Origin: Candidatus Polarisedimenticolaceae bacterium
GTDB taxonomy: Bacteria > Acidobacteriota > Polarisedimenticolia > Polarisedimenticolales > DASRJG01
Assembly (NCBI GenBank): GCA_036376135.1
Contig: DASVAW010000085.1
Span: 1 to 64,000, forward strand
DNA length: 64,000 nucleotides
Direction: 5' to 3'
The number at the start of each line of letters is the position of its first letter. Positions within the stretch are counted from its first letter, which is position 1. This document shows positions 35,335-44,065 of this stretch, one piece after another. Made by a program: the position numbers and the translations under genes. A model generated the notes under the pieces. It searched no databases. It saw nothing but the letters and a program-made list of their open reading frames with translations, and was not told the DNA's origin.

Positions 35335-35926
35335 CCGATCCGTCCCGCGTCGCGTGCACGACGTACCGCTGCGGGGCGGCCCCGACGTAATAGAACGGGT
35401 AGCAGGTGACGAGGGTGAGCGAGGGCGCCCCCCTCGGCAGGAGCACCTCGACGCGTTCGGGCTCGACGATGTCGATCCCGTCCACGAGGTAGGTCCCCCT
35501 CCCGTCCCGCGTCTCGAGCTCGATCGTGTCTCCCACGCGGACGTCCTTCAGAGCGCGGAAGAAGCCGTCCCGGTGCCCGGCGATGCCGACGTTTCCGTCC
35601 TCGCCGGGACGGGCGGTGCCGGCGATCCACCCGGCGCCGCGATTGAGCGCGAGCTCGTCGGTGGAATCGAACACGGGAACACGGATCCCCAGTCGCCGGA
35701 TCTCCAGCACCGCCGACGGGGACCGCGTGTCCGTCCGCAGGCTCTCGCGATATCTCCGGACGCGCTCGTCCGACCAGAGGCGGACGTCCACCTCGTCGTC
35801 GAAGGCCGCGAGCGCGAGGCGGGAGGAGACCGTGCGGTCCATCCACGCGAGGGCCGACACCGCCAGCAGGGCGATGCCGGCCGCGAACAACACGCGTCGA
35901 AGCGACCGCACGGCTCTCCCGCTCAC
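35279..35926 (-). CDS. sortase (transpeptidase)
   Basis: 215 aa from a GTG four codons before the end of the upstream gene region. One N-terminal membrane helix (about 11-30) anchors the catalytic domain. The triad is complete: His118 (GIAGHRDGFF), Cys175 (LVTCYPF) and Arg187 (PQRYVVHA), as in class D-type sortases. It cleaves an LPxTA-like motif and joins the protein to another polymer. The gene 1 nt upstream encodes a protein with LPKTAS, a membrane helix and an Arg tail, its probable dedicated substrate. Sortases in Gram-negative cells usually act on very few substrates. The 3' end overlaps the barrel gene by 56 nt. Confidence 0.93.
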   Translation of the reverse strand: MSGRAVRSLRRVLFAAGIALLAVSALAWMDRTVSSRLALAAFDDEVDVRLWSDERVRRYRESLRTDTRSPSAVLEIRRLGIRVPVFDSTDELALNRGAGWIAGTARPGEDGNVGIAGHRDGFFRALKDVRVGDTIELETRDGRGTYLVDGIDIVEPERVEVLLPRGAPSLTLVTCYPFYYVGAAPQRYVVHATRDGSARSSDPAPGPPSANRRPD

Positions 35927-35927
35927 G

Positions 35928-36674
35928 TCAGGACCGTCCGAACCGGCGCAGGAGCAGCGAGCCGCCCAGGCAGGCGAGACCGATCAGGCCGAGGAGCGGC
36001 ACCGGACTCGCCGTCTTCGGAAGCGTCGTCGCCGGCTCCGCCGCCGGGGGAGGAGGAGGCGCGGCCTGCGCCACCGCCACGGGGGCGGGAGGCGGGGGGG
36101 GAGGAGGGGGCGCCTGCCCGACGACCACGGTGTTCGTCGTGATCTCGACGGAGGGCTCCTCGACGATCTTCTCCGCCGAGACGACCATCCCCTTCTTCAG
36201 CTGGCTCGCGGTCGCCGGCTGGCCGTTGACCGTGAACTTGTAGCTCGGGTCGACGGTGTATTGCCGGTTCTTCCCGTCCGGAAGCGTCAGGACGACGGTG
36301 TTCCCCATCACGTACCAGACCTTCCCGCTCCCCACGGTCGTCGTACGGACCGTGATCGGCGTCGTGGTCGTCGTGATGGTGGCCTGGAGCTTCGTCCCCG
36401 GCTTGAGATCGCGGATGCCCACCTCCTTGCCGTCGACGAGCGCCTTCCGCGAGTCCGGCACGTTGCTGAAGGTGCGGATCTCGCCGGTGGACATCTTCAC
36501 GACCAGGTTGTTCCCCTCGACGTAGAGGACCTCGCCGCTGATCTGTCCGGTGGTGACGCTCGCGGCCCCCTTGGTCTCCTCCGTCGTGGTCTGGGGCATC
36601 TGCGCCTGTGCCTGCGCCGCCGTCGCGACGATCAGGCCGGCGAGTCCGATCAGAATCCTCTTGGCTGTGGTCAT
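35928..36674 (-). CDS. secreted protein with LPKTA sorting signal (sortase substrate)
   Basis: 248 aa. A signal peptide (1-24) is followed by two similar beta-rich halves (about 40-115 and 117-185, each with a conserved VV.L.DG or VVKMSTGE strand) and a long Pro-rich spacer (about 188-215). The C-terminus is a canonical sortase signal: LPKTA (218-222), a hydrophobic stretch VPLLGLIGLACLGGSLL and LRRFGRS. The sortase gene follows with a 1-nt gap between stop and start. The protein is likely cleaved between Thr and Ala and attached to an envelope polymer. Confidence 0.85.
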   Translation of the reverse strand: MTTAKRILIGLAGLIVATAAQAQAQMPQTTTEETKGAASVTTGQISGEVLYVEGNNLVVKMSTGEIRTFSNVPDSRKALVDGKEVGIRDLKPGTKLQATITTTTTPITVRTTTVGSGKVWYVMGNTVVLTLPDGKNRQYTVDPSYKFTVNGQPATASQLKKGMVVSAEKIVEEPSVEITTNTVVVGQAPPPPPPPPAPVAVAQAAPPPPPAAEPATTLPKTASPVPLLGLIGLACLGGSLLLRRFGRS

Positions 36675-36696
36675 CGAATTCCCTCCTCGGGTTGGA

Positions 36697-38712
36697 TCAC
36701 GTTGCGCTGGCGTAGAGCACGACCACCGACCTCGGGCCCGCCGGGTAGGTCGCGCCGTTCACGGGTGGCGCCTCGCGCCACTCGACGATGTCCTGGGGTG
36801 AAGGCCGGAACGTGTCGATCCACCGGCGCCACGGCGCCGCGGCCGGCGGCAGCTCGAACTCGAGGGGCTCCGACCATGCGTTCAGGATCAGGTGGACGGT
36901 CAGCCGTTCGTTCGGGATCTCGGCGCTGAAGGCGACGGCGTGGGAGTGTTCGCCCCAGTCCGGCCTCGAGACCTTCACGCCGTGCCACGACTGCCTCGCA
37001 CCGGCGATCAGTTGCGCCAGGCAGACGCGCCGCTGCTCGTGCTCGACGTCGCGCAGGAGCCGGCGCGCGCAGAGCAGCGACACGAACCTCAGCACGTCCG
37101 CGTGGCGCGCCGCGAGCGACCAGTCGAGCCACGCCGACGGGTCGTCGTGGCAATACAGGTTGTTGTTGCCCCCCTGCGTGCGACGCACCTCGTCGCCCAT
37201 CAGGATCATCGGGACCCCGAGCGCGAGCAGGGTCGCCGTGAGGGCGTTTTTCACCTGCCGGTTCCGGAGCGTTTCGATCTCCGGATCGTCGGTCGGCCCC
37301 TCGACCCCGCAGTTCCAGCTCCGGTTGTCGTCGGACCCGTCGCGGTTCTCCTCGCCGTTCGCCTCGTTGTGCTTGCGGTCGTAGGAGAAGACGTCGTTGA
37401 GCGTGAAGCCGTCGTGGCACGTCACGAAGTTCACGCTCTGCTCGACCTCCCGGTTCTCGTGCCCGTACACCTCGGGACTTCCGAGCAGCCGGTCGGCGAA
37501 GCGGCCGAGCGAACCCGGGGCGCCGCGGAAGAAGTCGCGACAGTCGTCCCGGAATCGTCCGTTCCACTCCTTCCACGCGTCGCCGACGAAGCTGCCGACC
37601 TGGTAGAGCCCCGCGGCGTCCCAGGCCTCCGCGATCAGCTTCGTCCCGGCGAGCGCCGGCTCGGTCTCGATGTCCCAGAGGACCGGCGGGTTCGGAAGCG
37701 GCCGCCCGTCCGGGTCGCGCGAGAGGATCGAGGCCAGATCGAAGCGGAACCCGTCGACGTGCATCTCGCCCACCCAGTACCGCAGGCTGTCGACGATCAT
37801 GCGCCGCACGACCGGGTGGTTGGCGTTGAGGGTGTTGCCGCAGCCGGAGTAGTCCGCGTAGCGCGCGCCGCCTTCCTCGAGGATGTAGTAGGTCGCGTCG
37901 TCGATCCCGCGGAATCCCAGCACCGGCCCGTCGGCCCCGCCCTCGGCGGTGTGGTTGAAGACGACGTCGAGGATCACCTCGATCCCCGCGCGGTGCAGTG
38001 CCTTCACCATGTCCCGGAACTCGTGCGTGGGCCCGAGCGGCTCGCGGCGCGAGCTGAACGCGCGGTGCGGCGCGAAGAACGACACGGGCTGGTAACCCCA
38101 GTAGTTGACGAGGCCCGCGGGGCACGCCTGCGCGTCGAACTGGAAGACCGGCAACAACTCGACCGCGGTGATCCCGAGGGACTGCAGGTACGGGATCTTC
38201 TCGACGAGGCCGGCGTACGTCCCGCGCTGCGCCTCCGCGACGCCCGAGCTCGGGTGACGGGTGAAGCCGCGGACGTGCATCTCGTAGACGATCGTCCGCG
38301 ACGACGGGAGGTTCAGCGGCGCGTCCCCCTCCCAGTCGTACGTCGACGGGTCGACGACGACGCTTTTCATCGCGGTCGCGGCGTTGTCGCCGGCGCGACG
38401 CGCCGCCTCGCGGTTGTATCCGGCGGGGACCACCACCTCGCGGCCGTAGGGGTCGAGGAGGACCTTCGCAGGATCGGATCGGCCGTGCACGCGGTAGGCG
38501 TAGATCTGTCCGGCCCGCACTTTCGGCACGAAGACGTGCCAGTAGTGATAGGTCCGGTTCGCGACGGGGTCGAGCGCGACGGCGCGGGACGGCTTCGCGT
38601 CGTCGGCGCGATCGAAGAGGAGCAGTTCGACTCCGGTGGCGGTGCGCGAGAACAGGCGGAACGCCACGCCGCCTTCGACGACCTCGGCACCGATCGCGGC
38701 GTGACGCCCCAC
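36697..38712 (-). CDS. glgX: glycogen debranching enzyme GlgX (GH13)
   Basis: 671 aa from a GTG with GGAGGG 8 nt upstream, directly after the glucosidase stop. It hydrolyses alpha-1,6 branches of glycogen. An N-terminal CBM48-like domain (about 8-120) precedes the GH13 barrel: DVVFNHTAEG, nucleophile Asp325 (GFRFDLASIL), acid/base Glu362 (LIAEAWD) and HD at 433-434 (VTCHDGFT). The motif order and length match isoamylase-type GlgX. It is last in a three-gene minus-strand unit with the GH63-like enzyme and an OmpA-domain protein. No glycogen synthase or phosphorylase is in the window. Confidence 0.93.
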   Translation of the reverse strand: MGRHAAIGAEVVEGGVAFRLFSRTATGVELLLFDRADDAKPSRAVALDPVANRTYHYWHVFVPKVRAGQIYAYRVHGRSDPAKVLLDPYGREVVVPAGYNREAARRAGDNAATAMKSVVVDPSTYDWEGDAPLNLPSSRTIVYEMHVRGFTRHPSSGVAEAQRGTYAGLVEKIPYLQSLGITAVELLPVFQFDAQACPAGLVNYWGYQPVSFFAPHRAFSSRREPLGPTHEFRDMVKALHRAGIEVILDVVFNHTAEGGADGPVLGFRGIDDATYYILEEGGARYADYSGCGNTLNANHPVVRRMIVDSLRYWVGEMHVDGFRFDLASILSRDPDGRPLPNPPVLWDIETEPALAGTKLIAEAWDAAGLYQVGSFVGDAWKEWNGRFRDDCRDFFRGAPGSLGRFADRLLGSPEVYGHENREVEQSVNFVTCHDGFTLNDVFSYDRKHNEANGEENRDGSDDNRSWNCGVEGPTDDPEIETLRNRQVKNALTATLLALGVPMILMGDEVRRTQGGNNNLYCHDDPSAWLDWSLAARHADVLRFVSLLCARRLLRDVEHEQRRVCLAQLIAGARQSWHGVKVSRPDWGEHSHAVAFSAEIPNERLTVHLILNAWSEPLEFELPPAAAPWRRWIDTFRPSPQDIVEWREAPPVNGATYPAGPRSVVVLYASAT

Positions 38713-38717
38713 CGGGA

Positions 38718-41444
38718 CTACCCTCCGACCACCTGCTCGCGGACGATGCGTGCTTCGAGCCGCTCCTTCGGAGTCTCCAGCGCGTCCTCGGCCGTCACGC
38801 GTCCGAACAGGTCGAGAAGGCGGGCGACGAGACCCGTCCAGCCCGTCTGGTGGCTCGCGCCGAGTCCGGCGCCGATGTCGCCGTGGAAGTACTCGTAGAA
38901 GAGGATCAGGTCGCGCCAGTGCGGGTCGTCCTGGAACTTGGCGCACCCGCCGTAGACCGGCCGCCGGCCGCTCGCGTCGCGCAGGAAGATCGCCGCGAGC
39001 CGCCGCGAGATCTCCTTCGCGACCCCGAAGAGCGTCGTCCGGTTCCCGGAGCCGGTCGGGCACTCGACCGTGAAGTCGTCGCCGTAGAACGCGTAGAGGT
39101 TCAGCAGGCCGCGGACGATCAGGGCGTTGACCGGCATCCACACCGGCCCCCGCCAGTTCGAGTTCCCGCCGAACATCCCGTTGTCCGACTCCGCGGGGAG
39201 GTACCGGACGCGATGCTCCCGGTCTTGCGTGTGGAAGACGAACGGGTGATCGAGGTGATGACGGGACAGGGAGCGGATGCCGTAGGGGCCGAGGAACTCG
39301 TTCTCGTCGAGCAGGTGGCCGAGGATCCGCTCGAGCTTGACCCGCGTGAGGGGCGAGAGGAGTCGGCGCTGCGCGTACCCGACGAACCCCTCCAGGGTCG
39401 GCGCCACGTGGGCGACGACCTGGGGGTGACGTTTCCGGAACAGGGCGATCAGCTCCGTGAGCTTCGGGTGGCGCGCCAGGGAGTCCGCCTCGAACATCGT
39501 GCTCGCGCACAGCGGCAGGAGGCCGACCATCGAGCGGACCTTGAGCCGGAGCGCCTCGCCGTTCGGCAACCGGAGGACGTCGTAGTAGAACCCGTCCTCC
39601 TCGTCCCACATGTCGTCCTGGCGCTCGCCGACCTTGTCCATCGCGTAGGAGATCCAGATGAAGTTCTCGAGGAACTTGAACGCGGTCTCCTCGTAGGCCG
39701 GGTCGTGGTCGGCGAGAATGAGCGCGATGTCCAGCATGTTCTGGCAGTAGAAGGCCATCCAGGCGGTGCCGTCGGCCTGCTCCAGCGAGCCGCCGGTGGG
39801 GAGCTTGGCGCTCCGGTCGAACACGCCGATGTTGTCGAGGCCCAGGAATCCGCCGGCGAAGACGTTGCGTCCCTGCGGGTCCTTCCGGTTGATCCACCAG
39901 TTGAAGTTGAGCATCAGTCCCTGGAACGATCGCGCCAGGAACGGGAGGTCCTCCCGGCCCAGGTTCTTCTCGAACCTGTACAGGAACAGCGTCGCCCACG
40001 CGTGCACCGGAGGGTTCACGTCGCTGAAGTTCCACTCGTACGCGGGGATCTGGCCGTTGGGGTGGCAGTAGAGATTGCGGAGCATCAGGAGCAGCTGCTC
40101 CTTGGCGAAGTCGAAATCCACGAGCGAGAGCGAGATCGTGTGGAATGCCAGGTCCCAGGCCGCGTACCACGGGTATTCCCACTTGTCGGGCATCGAGATG
40201 ACGTCGCCGTTGAGCATGTGGAACCACTCGGCGTTCCGCGTGCCGTCGGGGGCCGTGCCCAGCAGCGGATGCGTGCCCCGTTCCTTCAGCCAGAGGTCGA
40301 CGTCGAAGTAGTAGTACTGCTTCGTCCAGAGCATCCCCGCGAGCGCCTGCCGGTGGACGCGTCTCTCGTCCTCGCCGAGCGAGCGCGGCGTGATCCGATC
40401 GTAGAACTCGTCGGCCTCGAAGATCCGCCTCCGGAACTCGCTCTCGAAGGTCGCGCCGAACGGCTCGGCCACCGCGCCGGCGGACAGGCGCAGCCGGACG
40501 ATTTCGCAGCCGCCCGCCGGAACGTCGAGGACGTAGCGCGCCGCCGCCTTCGTTCCCGTCTTCGCGGGGTTGACGGCGTCGGGCTCCCCGGAGACCACGT
40601 GGCGGTGAAAGGCGTCCTTCACGTACGGCGTCCGGTTGGGCCGCCCCCACAGACGCTCGGCATTGCTCTCGTTTTCCGTGAACAGCAGCTCGGGAGCACC
40701 GTCCCCTTCGAGGGTGTAGTCGCCGAGGTCGGGGTGGGAGGCGCGGATGGCCCGGCCCGCCTGGCGGAGCACGGGCTTCGCGTCGCCGTCCCCCCAGGAC
40801 CACGTGTTCCGGAACCAGAGCGTCGGAAGGAGATGCAGCCGCGCCGGCTCGGGGCCGCGGTTGTGGACCGACACGCGGATCAGCAGATCGTCCGGTCCCG
40901 CCTTGGCGTATTCGAGAACGACGTCGAAGTACCGGTCGTCGTCGAAGATGCCCGTGTCGATGAGCTCGTACTCGAGCTCGTCCCGCGTTCGACGCCCGTT
41001 CGTCTCGACGAGATCCCGGTACGGGAACTCCCGCTGAGGGTACTTGTAGAGCTCCTTCATGTACGAGTGGGTCGGCGTGGAGTCGAGGTAGAAGTAGTAC
41101 TCCTTGACGTCCTCGCCGTGGTTCCCCTCGCCGTTCGTGAGGCCGAAGAGCCGCTCCTTGAGGATGGGATCGCGCCCGTTCCACAGGGCCAGCGCGAAAC
41201 ACAGGCGCTGGCGATCGTCGGAGATGCCGCCGATGCCGTCCTCGCCCCAGCGGTAGGCGCGCGACCGGGACTGGTCGTGCGAGAAATACGCCCAGGCGTT
41301 TCCGTCCCGGCTGTAATCCTCGCGGACCGTCCCCCACTGCCGCTCGCTGAGGTACGGGCCCCATCGCTTCCAGGGAATCCCCTTCTCGCGGGCTTCGTTG
41401 AGGCGCTTCTGCTCGGTGCAGTCCTCGAAGTGGTTCTCGGGCAT
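38718..41444 (-). CDS. GH63-like glucosidase (MGH-type)
   Basis: 908 aa, no signal peptide, so cytoplasmic. It belongs to the GH63-related group annotated as MGH1-like glucosidase, with conserved start [17 protein letters not shown] and later [52 protein letters not shown] and [15 protein letters not shown]. These hold the acid/base Asp and the catalytic Glu region of the (alpha/alpha)6 barrel. It hydrolyses an alpha-glucoside such as a mannosyl- or glucosylglycerate or trehalose-like substrate; the exact one is not readable. It lies between an OmpA-domain gene and glgX with short gaps, suggesting one transcript for storage or compatible-solute carbohydrate turnover. Confidence 0.85.
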   Translation of the reverse strand: MPENHFEDCTEQKRLNEAREKGIPWKRWGPYLSERQWGTVREDYSRDGNAWAYFSHDQSRSRAYRWGEDGIGGISDDRQRLCFALALWNGRDPILKERLFGLTNGEGNHGEDVKEYYFYLDSTPTHSYMKELYKYPQREFPYRDLVETNGRRTRDELEYELIDTGIFDDDRYFDVVLEYAKAGPDDLLIRVSVHNRGPEPARLHLLPTLWFRNTWSWGDGDAKPVLRQAGRAIRASHPDLGDYTLEGDGAPELLFTENESNAERLWGRPNRTPYVKDAFHRHVVSGEPDAVNPAKTGTKAAARYVLDVPAGGCEIVRLRLSAGAVAEPFGATFESEFRRRIFEADEFYDRITPRSLGEDERRVHRQALAGMLWTKQYYYFDVDLWLKERGTHPLLGTAPDGTRNAEWFHMLNGDVISMPDKWEYPWYAAWDLAFHTISLSLVDFDFAKEQLLLMLRNLYCHPNGQIPAYEWNFSDVNPPVHAWATLFLYRFEKNLGREDLPFLARSFQGLMLNFNWWINRKDPQGRNVFAGGFLGLDNIGVFDRSAKLPTGGSLEQADGTAWMAFYCQNMLDIALILADHDPAYEETAFKFLENFIWISYAMDKVGERQDDMWDEEDGFYYDVLRLPNGEALRLKVRSMVGLLPLCASTMFEADSLARHPKLTELIALFRKRHPQVVAHVAPTLEGFVGYAQRRLLSPLTRVKLERILGHLLDENEFLGPYGIRSLSRHHLDHPFVFHTQDREHRVRYLPAESDNGMFGGNSNWRGPVWMPVNALIVRGLLNLYAFYGDDFTVECPTGSGNRTTLFGVAKEISRRLAAIFLRDASGRRPVYGGCAKFQDDPHWRDLILFYEYFHGDIGAGLGASHQTGWTGLVARLLDLFGRVTAEDALETPKERLEARIVREQVVGG

Positions 41445-41452
41445 GGCGGACC

Positions 41453-42838
41453 TCACTCGGGAACCACGATCTCCACGCGGCGGTTCTTGGCGCGACCGTC
41501 GGGGGTGTCGTTGGGCGCCACGGGCTGCGCGGCGGCGACGCCCTTCGCGCTCATCCGCGCCTTCTCCACGCCCTGCGCCTCGAGGAACTCCATCACGGAG
41601 GTCGCCCTGGCGAGCGAGAGCTTCGCGTTCGTCTCCTCGGAGCCGGTCGCGTCGGTGTGCCCTTCGACCTGGATGTTCGCGTTCGGGATCATCAGCAGGA
41701 TCCCTGCGAGCTTCGCGAGCGAGACCTTGGCTTCGGTCTTGAGCGCGGATTTCCCGGTCTCGAAGAGGATCCCTCCCGAGAGGCTCACGACGAGCCCGCG
41801 GCCGGTGCGCTCGGTCGCCGAGACCTTGCCCAAGGCGCCCGAGAGCCGCGCCGCGAGTGCGTCCCGGTCCTTCTGGATCTGCTCGCGTTCCGCCTTCACG
41901 CGGGCGACCTCCACCTCGAGGGCCTTGCGCTGGCGCTGCACGTCGGCGAGGTCGGCCTCGGTCTTCAGCCGCGCCGCCTTCTCCGCCTCGGTTTCGGCCT
42001 GCTTCTGCGCGAGCTCGGCCACGCGCGCCGCTTCCGTGTCCTGCGCCTTCTGCGCTTCGATCTGCTTCACGGCCGCGCGCACCGCCTCGGCGGCGAGGGA
42101 GAGGGTCCTGCGCGAGAGCTCGGGGACATCCCCCTTCTTTCCGACGCGCCCTTCGTACGCGTCGTCGGCCTGCCCCAGGGCGACGCGGGCGTCGCGGGCG
42201 GGGGCCTGCGCGTATTTCTCGGCCTCGTAGCGGTCCATCAGCTGGATCGCCTTCCGGGCCTGCTGCAGGTCCACGGGAGTCTTGTCGTCGTACTTGAGAT
42301 CCGCGATCGACTCGGCGTCCCGCTTCATGCCCTCGCGGAACCCTCCGAAGGAGAAGGTGCTGTTCTTCGCCTTCTTGGAGGTCGTGGGCCCGGAGACGAA
42401 CGCGACGAGGTCCGAGGGGCGACGCACGACCGGGAACGGCTCGGCCGTCACCATCATCGCGAACTGCTTGAACGGCGACGAGAAGGTGGCGGATCCGCTC
42501 CGGCTCTCCCGTACGGGGATCTCGCCGAGGCTCTGGGCGGTCCCGTCGGGGGTGATCGTCCAGAGGACCCAGCAGTTCGCGTCGCCGCCGAACAGCAGCG
42601 CCGGCTCGAGCTTGCTCCAGTCCAACTCGATCATCGATTGCCCCTGCTGGGCCCGCACCGTTCCGGACAGCTTGGCTTTCGGAGCCCGGTCGGTCGTCGT
42701 GAACGCGACGTCGGTTTTCTCCTCTTCGGGGTAGAGCACGGCGTTGCATGTCAGGTCCGCCGCGCCCGCGGCCGGGGCGGCGAGCAGCAGGGTGGCCAGA
42801 GCGAAGAGAACCATCCCCGAAAACGCGGTCTTGTTCAT
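41453..42838 (-). CDS. OmpA-domain envelope protein with coiled coil
   Basis: 461 aa. A signal peptide (1-26) is followed by a beta-rich domain (about 30-160), a long Ala/Glu/Lys coiled coil (about 225-335) and a C-terminal OmpA domain with ILFETGKSALK, VEGHTDATGSEETNAKLSL and the final RVEIVVPE. The OmpA domain binds peptidoglycan. AGGAGG precedes the ATG. It is the first gene before the glucosidase and glgX, an unusual pairing of a cell-wall protein with cytoplasmic carbohydrate enzymes. Confidence 0.88.
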   Translation of the reverse strand: MNKTAFSGMVLFALATLLLAAPAAGAADLTCNAVLYPEEEKTDVAFTTTDRAPKAKLSGTVRAQQGQSMIELDWSKLEPALLFGGDANCWVLWTITPDGTAQSLGEIPVRESRSGSATFSSPFKQFAMMVTAEPFPVVRRPSDLVAFVSGPTTSKKAKNSTFSFGGFREGMKRDAESIADLKYDDKTPVDLQQARKAIQLMDRYEAEKYAQAPARDARVALGQADDAYEGRVGKKGDVPELSRRTLSLAAEAVRAAVKQIEAQKAQDTEAARVAELAQKQAETEAEKAARLKTEADLADVQRQRKALEVEVARVKAEREQIQKDRDALAARLSGALGKVSATERTGRGLVVSLSGGILFETGKSALKTEAKVSLAKLAGILLMIPNANIQVEGHTDATGSEETNAKLSLARATSVMEFLEAQGVEKARMSAKGVAAAQPVAPNDTPDGRAKNRRVEIVVPE

Positions 42839-42921
42839 TGCGGACTCCTCCTGGTTCGGTGCCCAACCCTCAACTTCGAACCGAGGTTAGCGGGGCTTGG
42901 CGGGGGGGGAACCTCGTGGAA

Positions 42922-44004
42922 TTACGGTGTTGGGGGTACGGAAAGTACGAGGTCGGCGGGCGGCTCCATCCAGCGACGGAACAACCGGTGGCCGGTGGAG
43001 AAGACGACCGCCCCGACGAACAGCCCGATCAGTCCGTGCAGGATCAGCCCCCCGATCGCGCCGATCAGGATCACCACCACCGGAGTGTCCGAGCCGCGCC
43101 CCAGGAGCAGGGGCTTCAGCAATCCGTCGGAGACCGTCACCACCAGGCTCCACGCGGCGAAGAGCACGATCGACACCATGCTGGCGTCGGTGGCGACGAG
43201 ATAGAGGATCGCCGGCCCGAGCACCAGCAGCGGCGGCAGCTGCGCCACCGCGAGGATCAGGATCAGCAGCGACCACAGGCCGGCGCCGGGAATCCCGGCC
43301 ACGACGAGCCCCAGCGCCGCGAGCGCCGCCTGGATCGCCGCCACGCCGACGACCCCCTTGGCGACGGTCCCGATCGTCCGTCCCGCCAGGCGGACGACCT
43401 CGACCCCCGCCTCGCCGTCGATCCGGGCGCCGATGTCGAGCGCGACCTTCACCACCGTGTCGCGTCGCGATTGCAGCACGACGGCGATCACCAGCGCGAC
43501 GAGCGTCATCAGGCCGGCGAGGACCGCCTGCTTCGCGAGCGCCACCACCCACAGTCCGAGCGCTTTCACCTGGGGACGGAACCTCTCCAGCAATCCGTCG
43601 AGGTTCGACGAGGCGAGGTTCCACGTGTCGTGGATCGTCGGACCGACGATCGGCCAATGCGCGACCCGCTCCGGGGCGGGCGGGATCCTGAGCTCGCCCC
43701 GGTCGAGTGTCGACGAGACGAACCGCGCGCCGTCGACGAGCGACTCGGACAGGGCGACGGCGGGAACGAGCACGACGGTGAGGCTCAGGACGGCCATCAG
43801 CGTTGCCGCGAGTTTCCGTCGCCCTCCGGTGGCCCGCTCGATCGCCGCGTAGACCGGGTAGAGCGCGACGCCGAGCACCACCCCCCAGACGAACGGCATC
43901 AGGAACGGGCGGAAGATCGCGAAGCACCAGTAGGCGAGCAGGCCGGCGATCACGAGGCGCACGATCCGTTCGGTCCCAAAGCGGTCGGAATCCGCGTCGC
44001 GCAT
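42922..44004 (-). CDS. AI-2E family transporter (PF01594)
   Basis: 360 aa from the ATG at 44004 (GAGG 5 nt upstream); a GTG two codons earlier is possible. About eight membrane helices, with the family's central amphipathic region. Conserved pieces: VWGVVLGVALYPVYAAIERA, VGVAAIQAALAALGLVVAGI, PPLLVLGPAILYL and VSDGLLKPLLLGRGSDTPV. Members export AI-2, Na+, H+ or small solutes; no specific substrate can be assigned here. It stands between the OmpA and AsmA-like genes. Confidence 0.88.
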   Translation of the reverse strand: MRDADSDRFGTERIVRLVIAGLLAYWCFAIFRPFLMPFVWGVVLGVALYPVYAAIERATGGRRKLAATLMAVLSLTVVLVPAVALSESLVDGARFVSSTLDRGELRIPPAPERVAHWPIVGPTIHDTWNLASSNLDGLLERFRPQVKALGLWVVALAKQAVLAGLMTLVALVIAVVLQSRRDTVVKVALDIGARIDGEAGVEVVRLAGRTIGTVAKGVVGVAAIQAALAALGLVVAGIPGAGLWSLLILILAVAQLPPLLVLGPAILYLVATDASMVSIVLFAAWSLVVTVSDGLLKPLLLGRGSDTPVVVILIGAIGGLILHGLIGLFVGAVVFSTGHRLFRRWMEPPADLVLSVPPTP

Positions 44005-44065
44005 CGCCACCTCGCTGCCGGGGAGACTAGCCGGAGCGCGGCGGGGGCGGACCTCGGGGAATTAC

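Noticed and set aside
36697-42866. Very long minus-strand open frames of 1382 and 1555 residues
   Set aside because: They are GlgX and the glucosidase read through upstream genes in the wrong phase; true starts are at 38712 and 41444.
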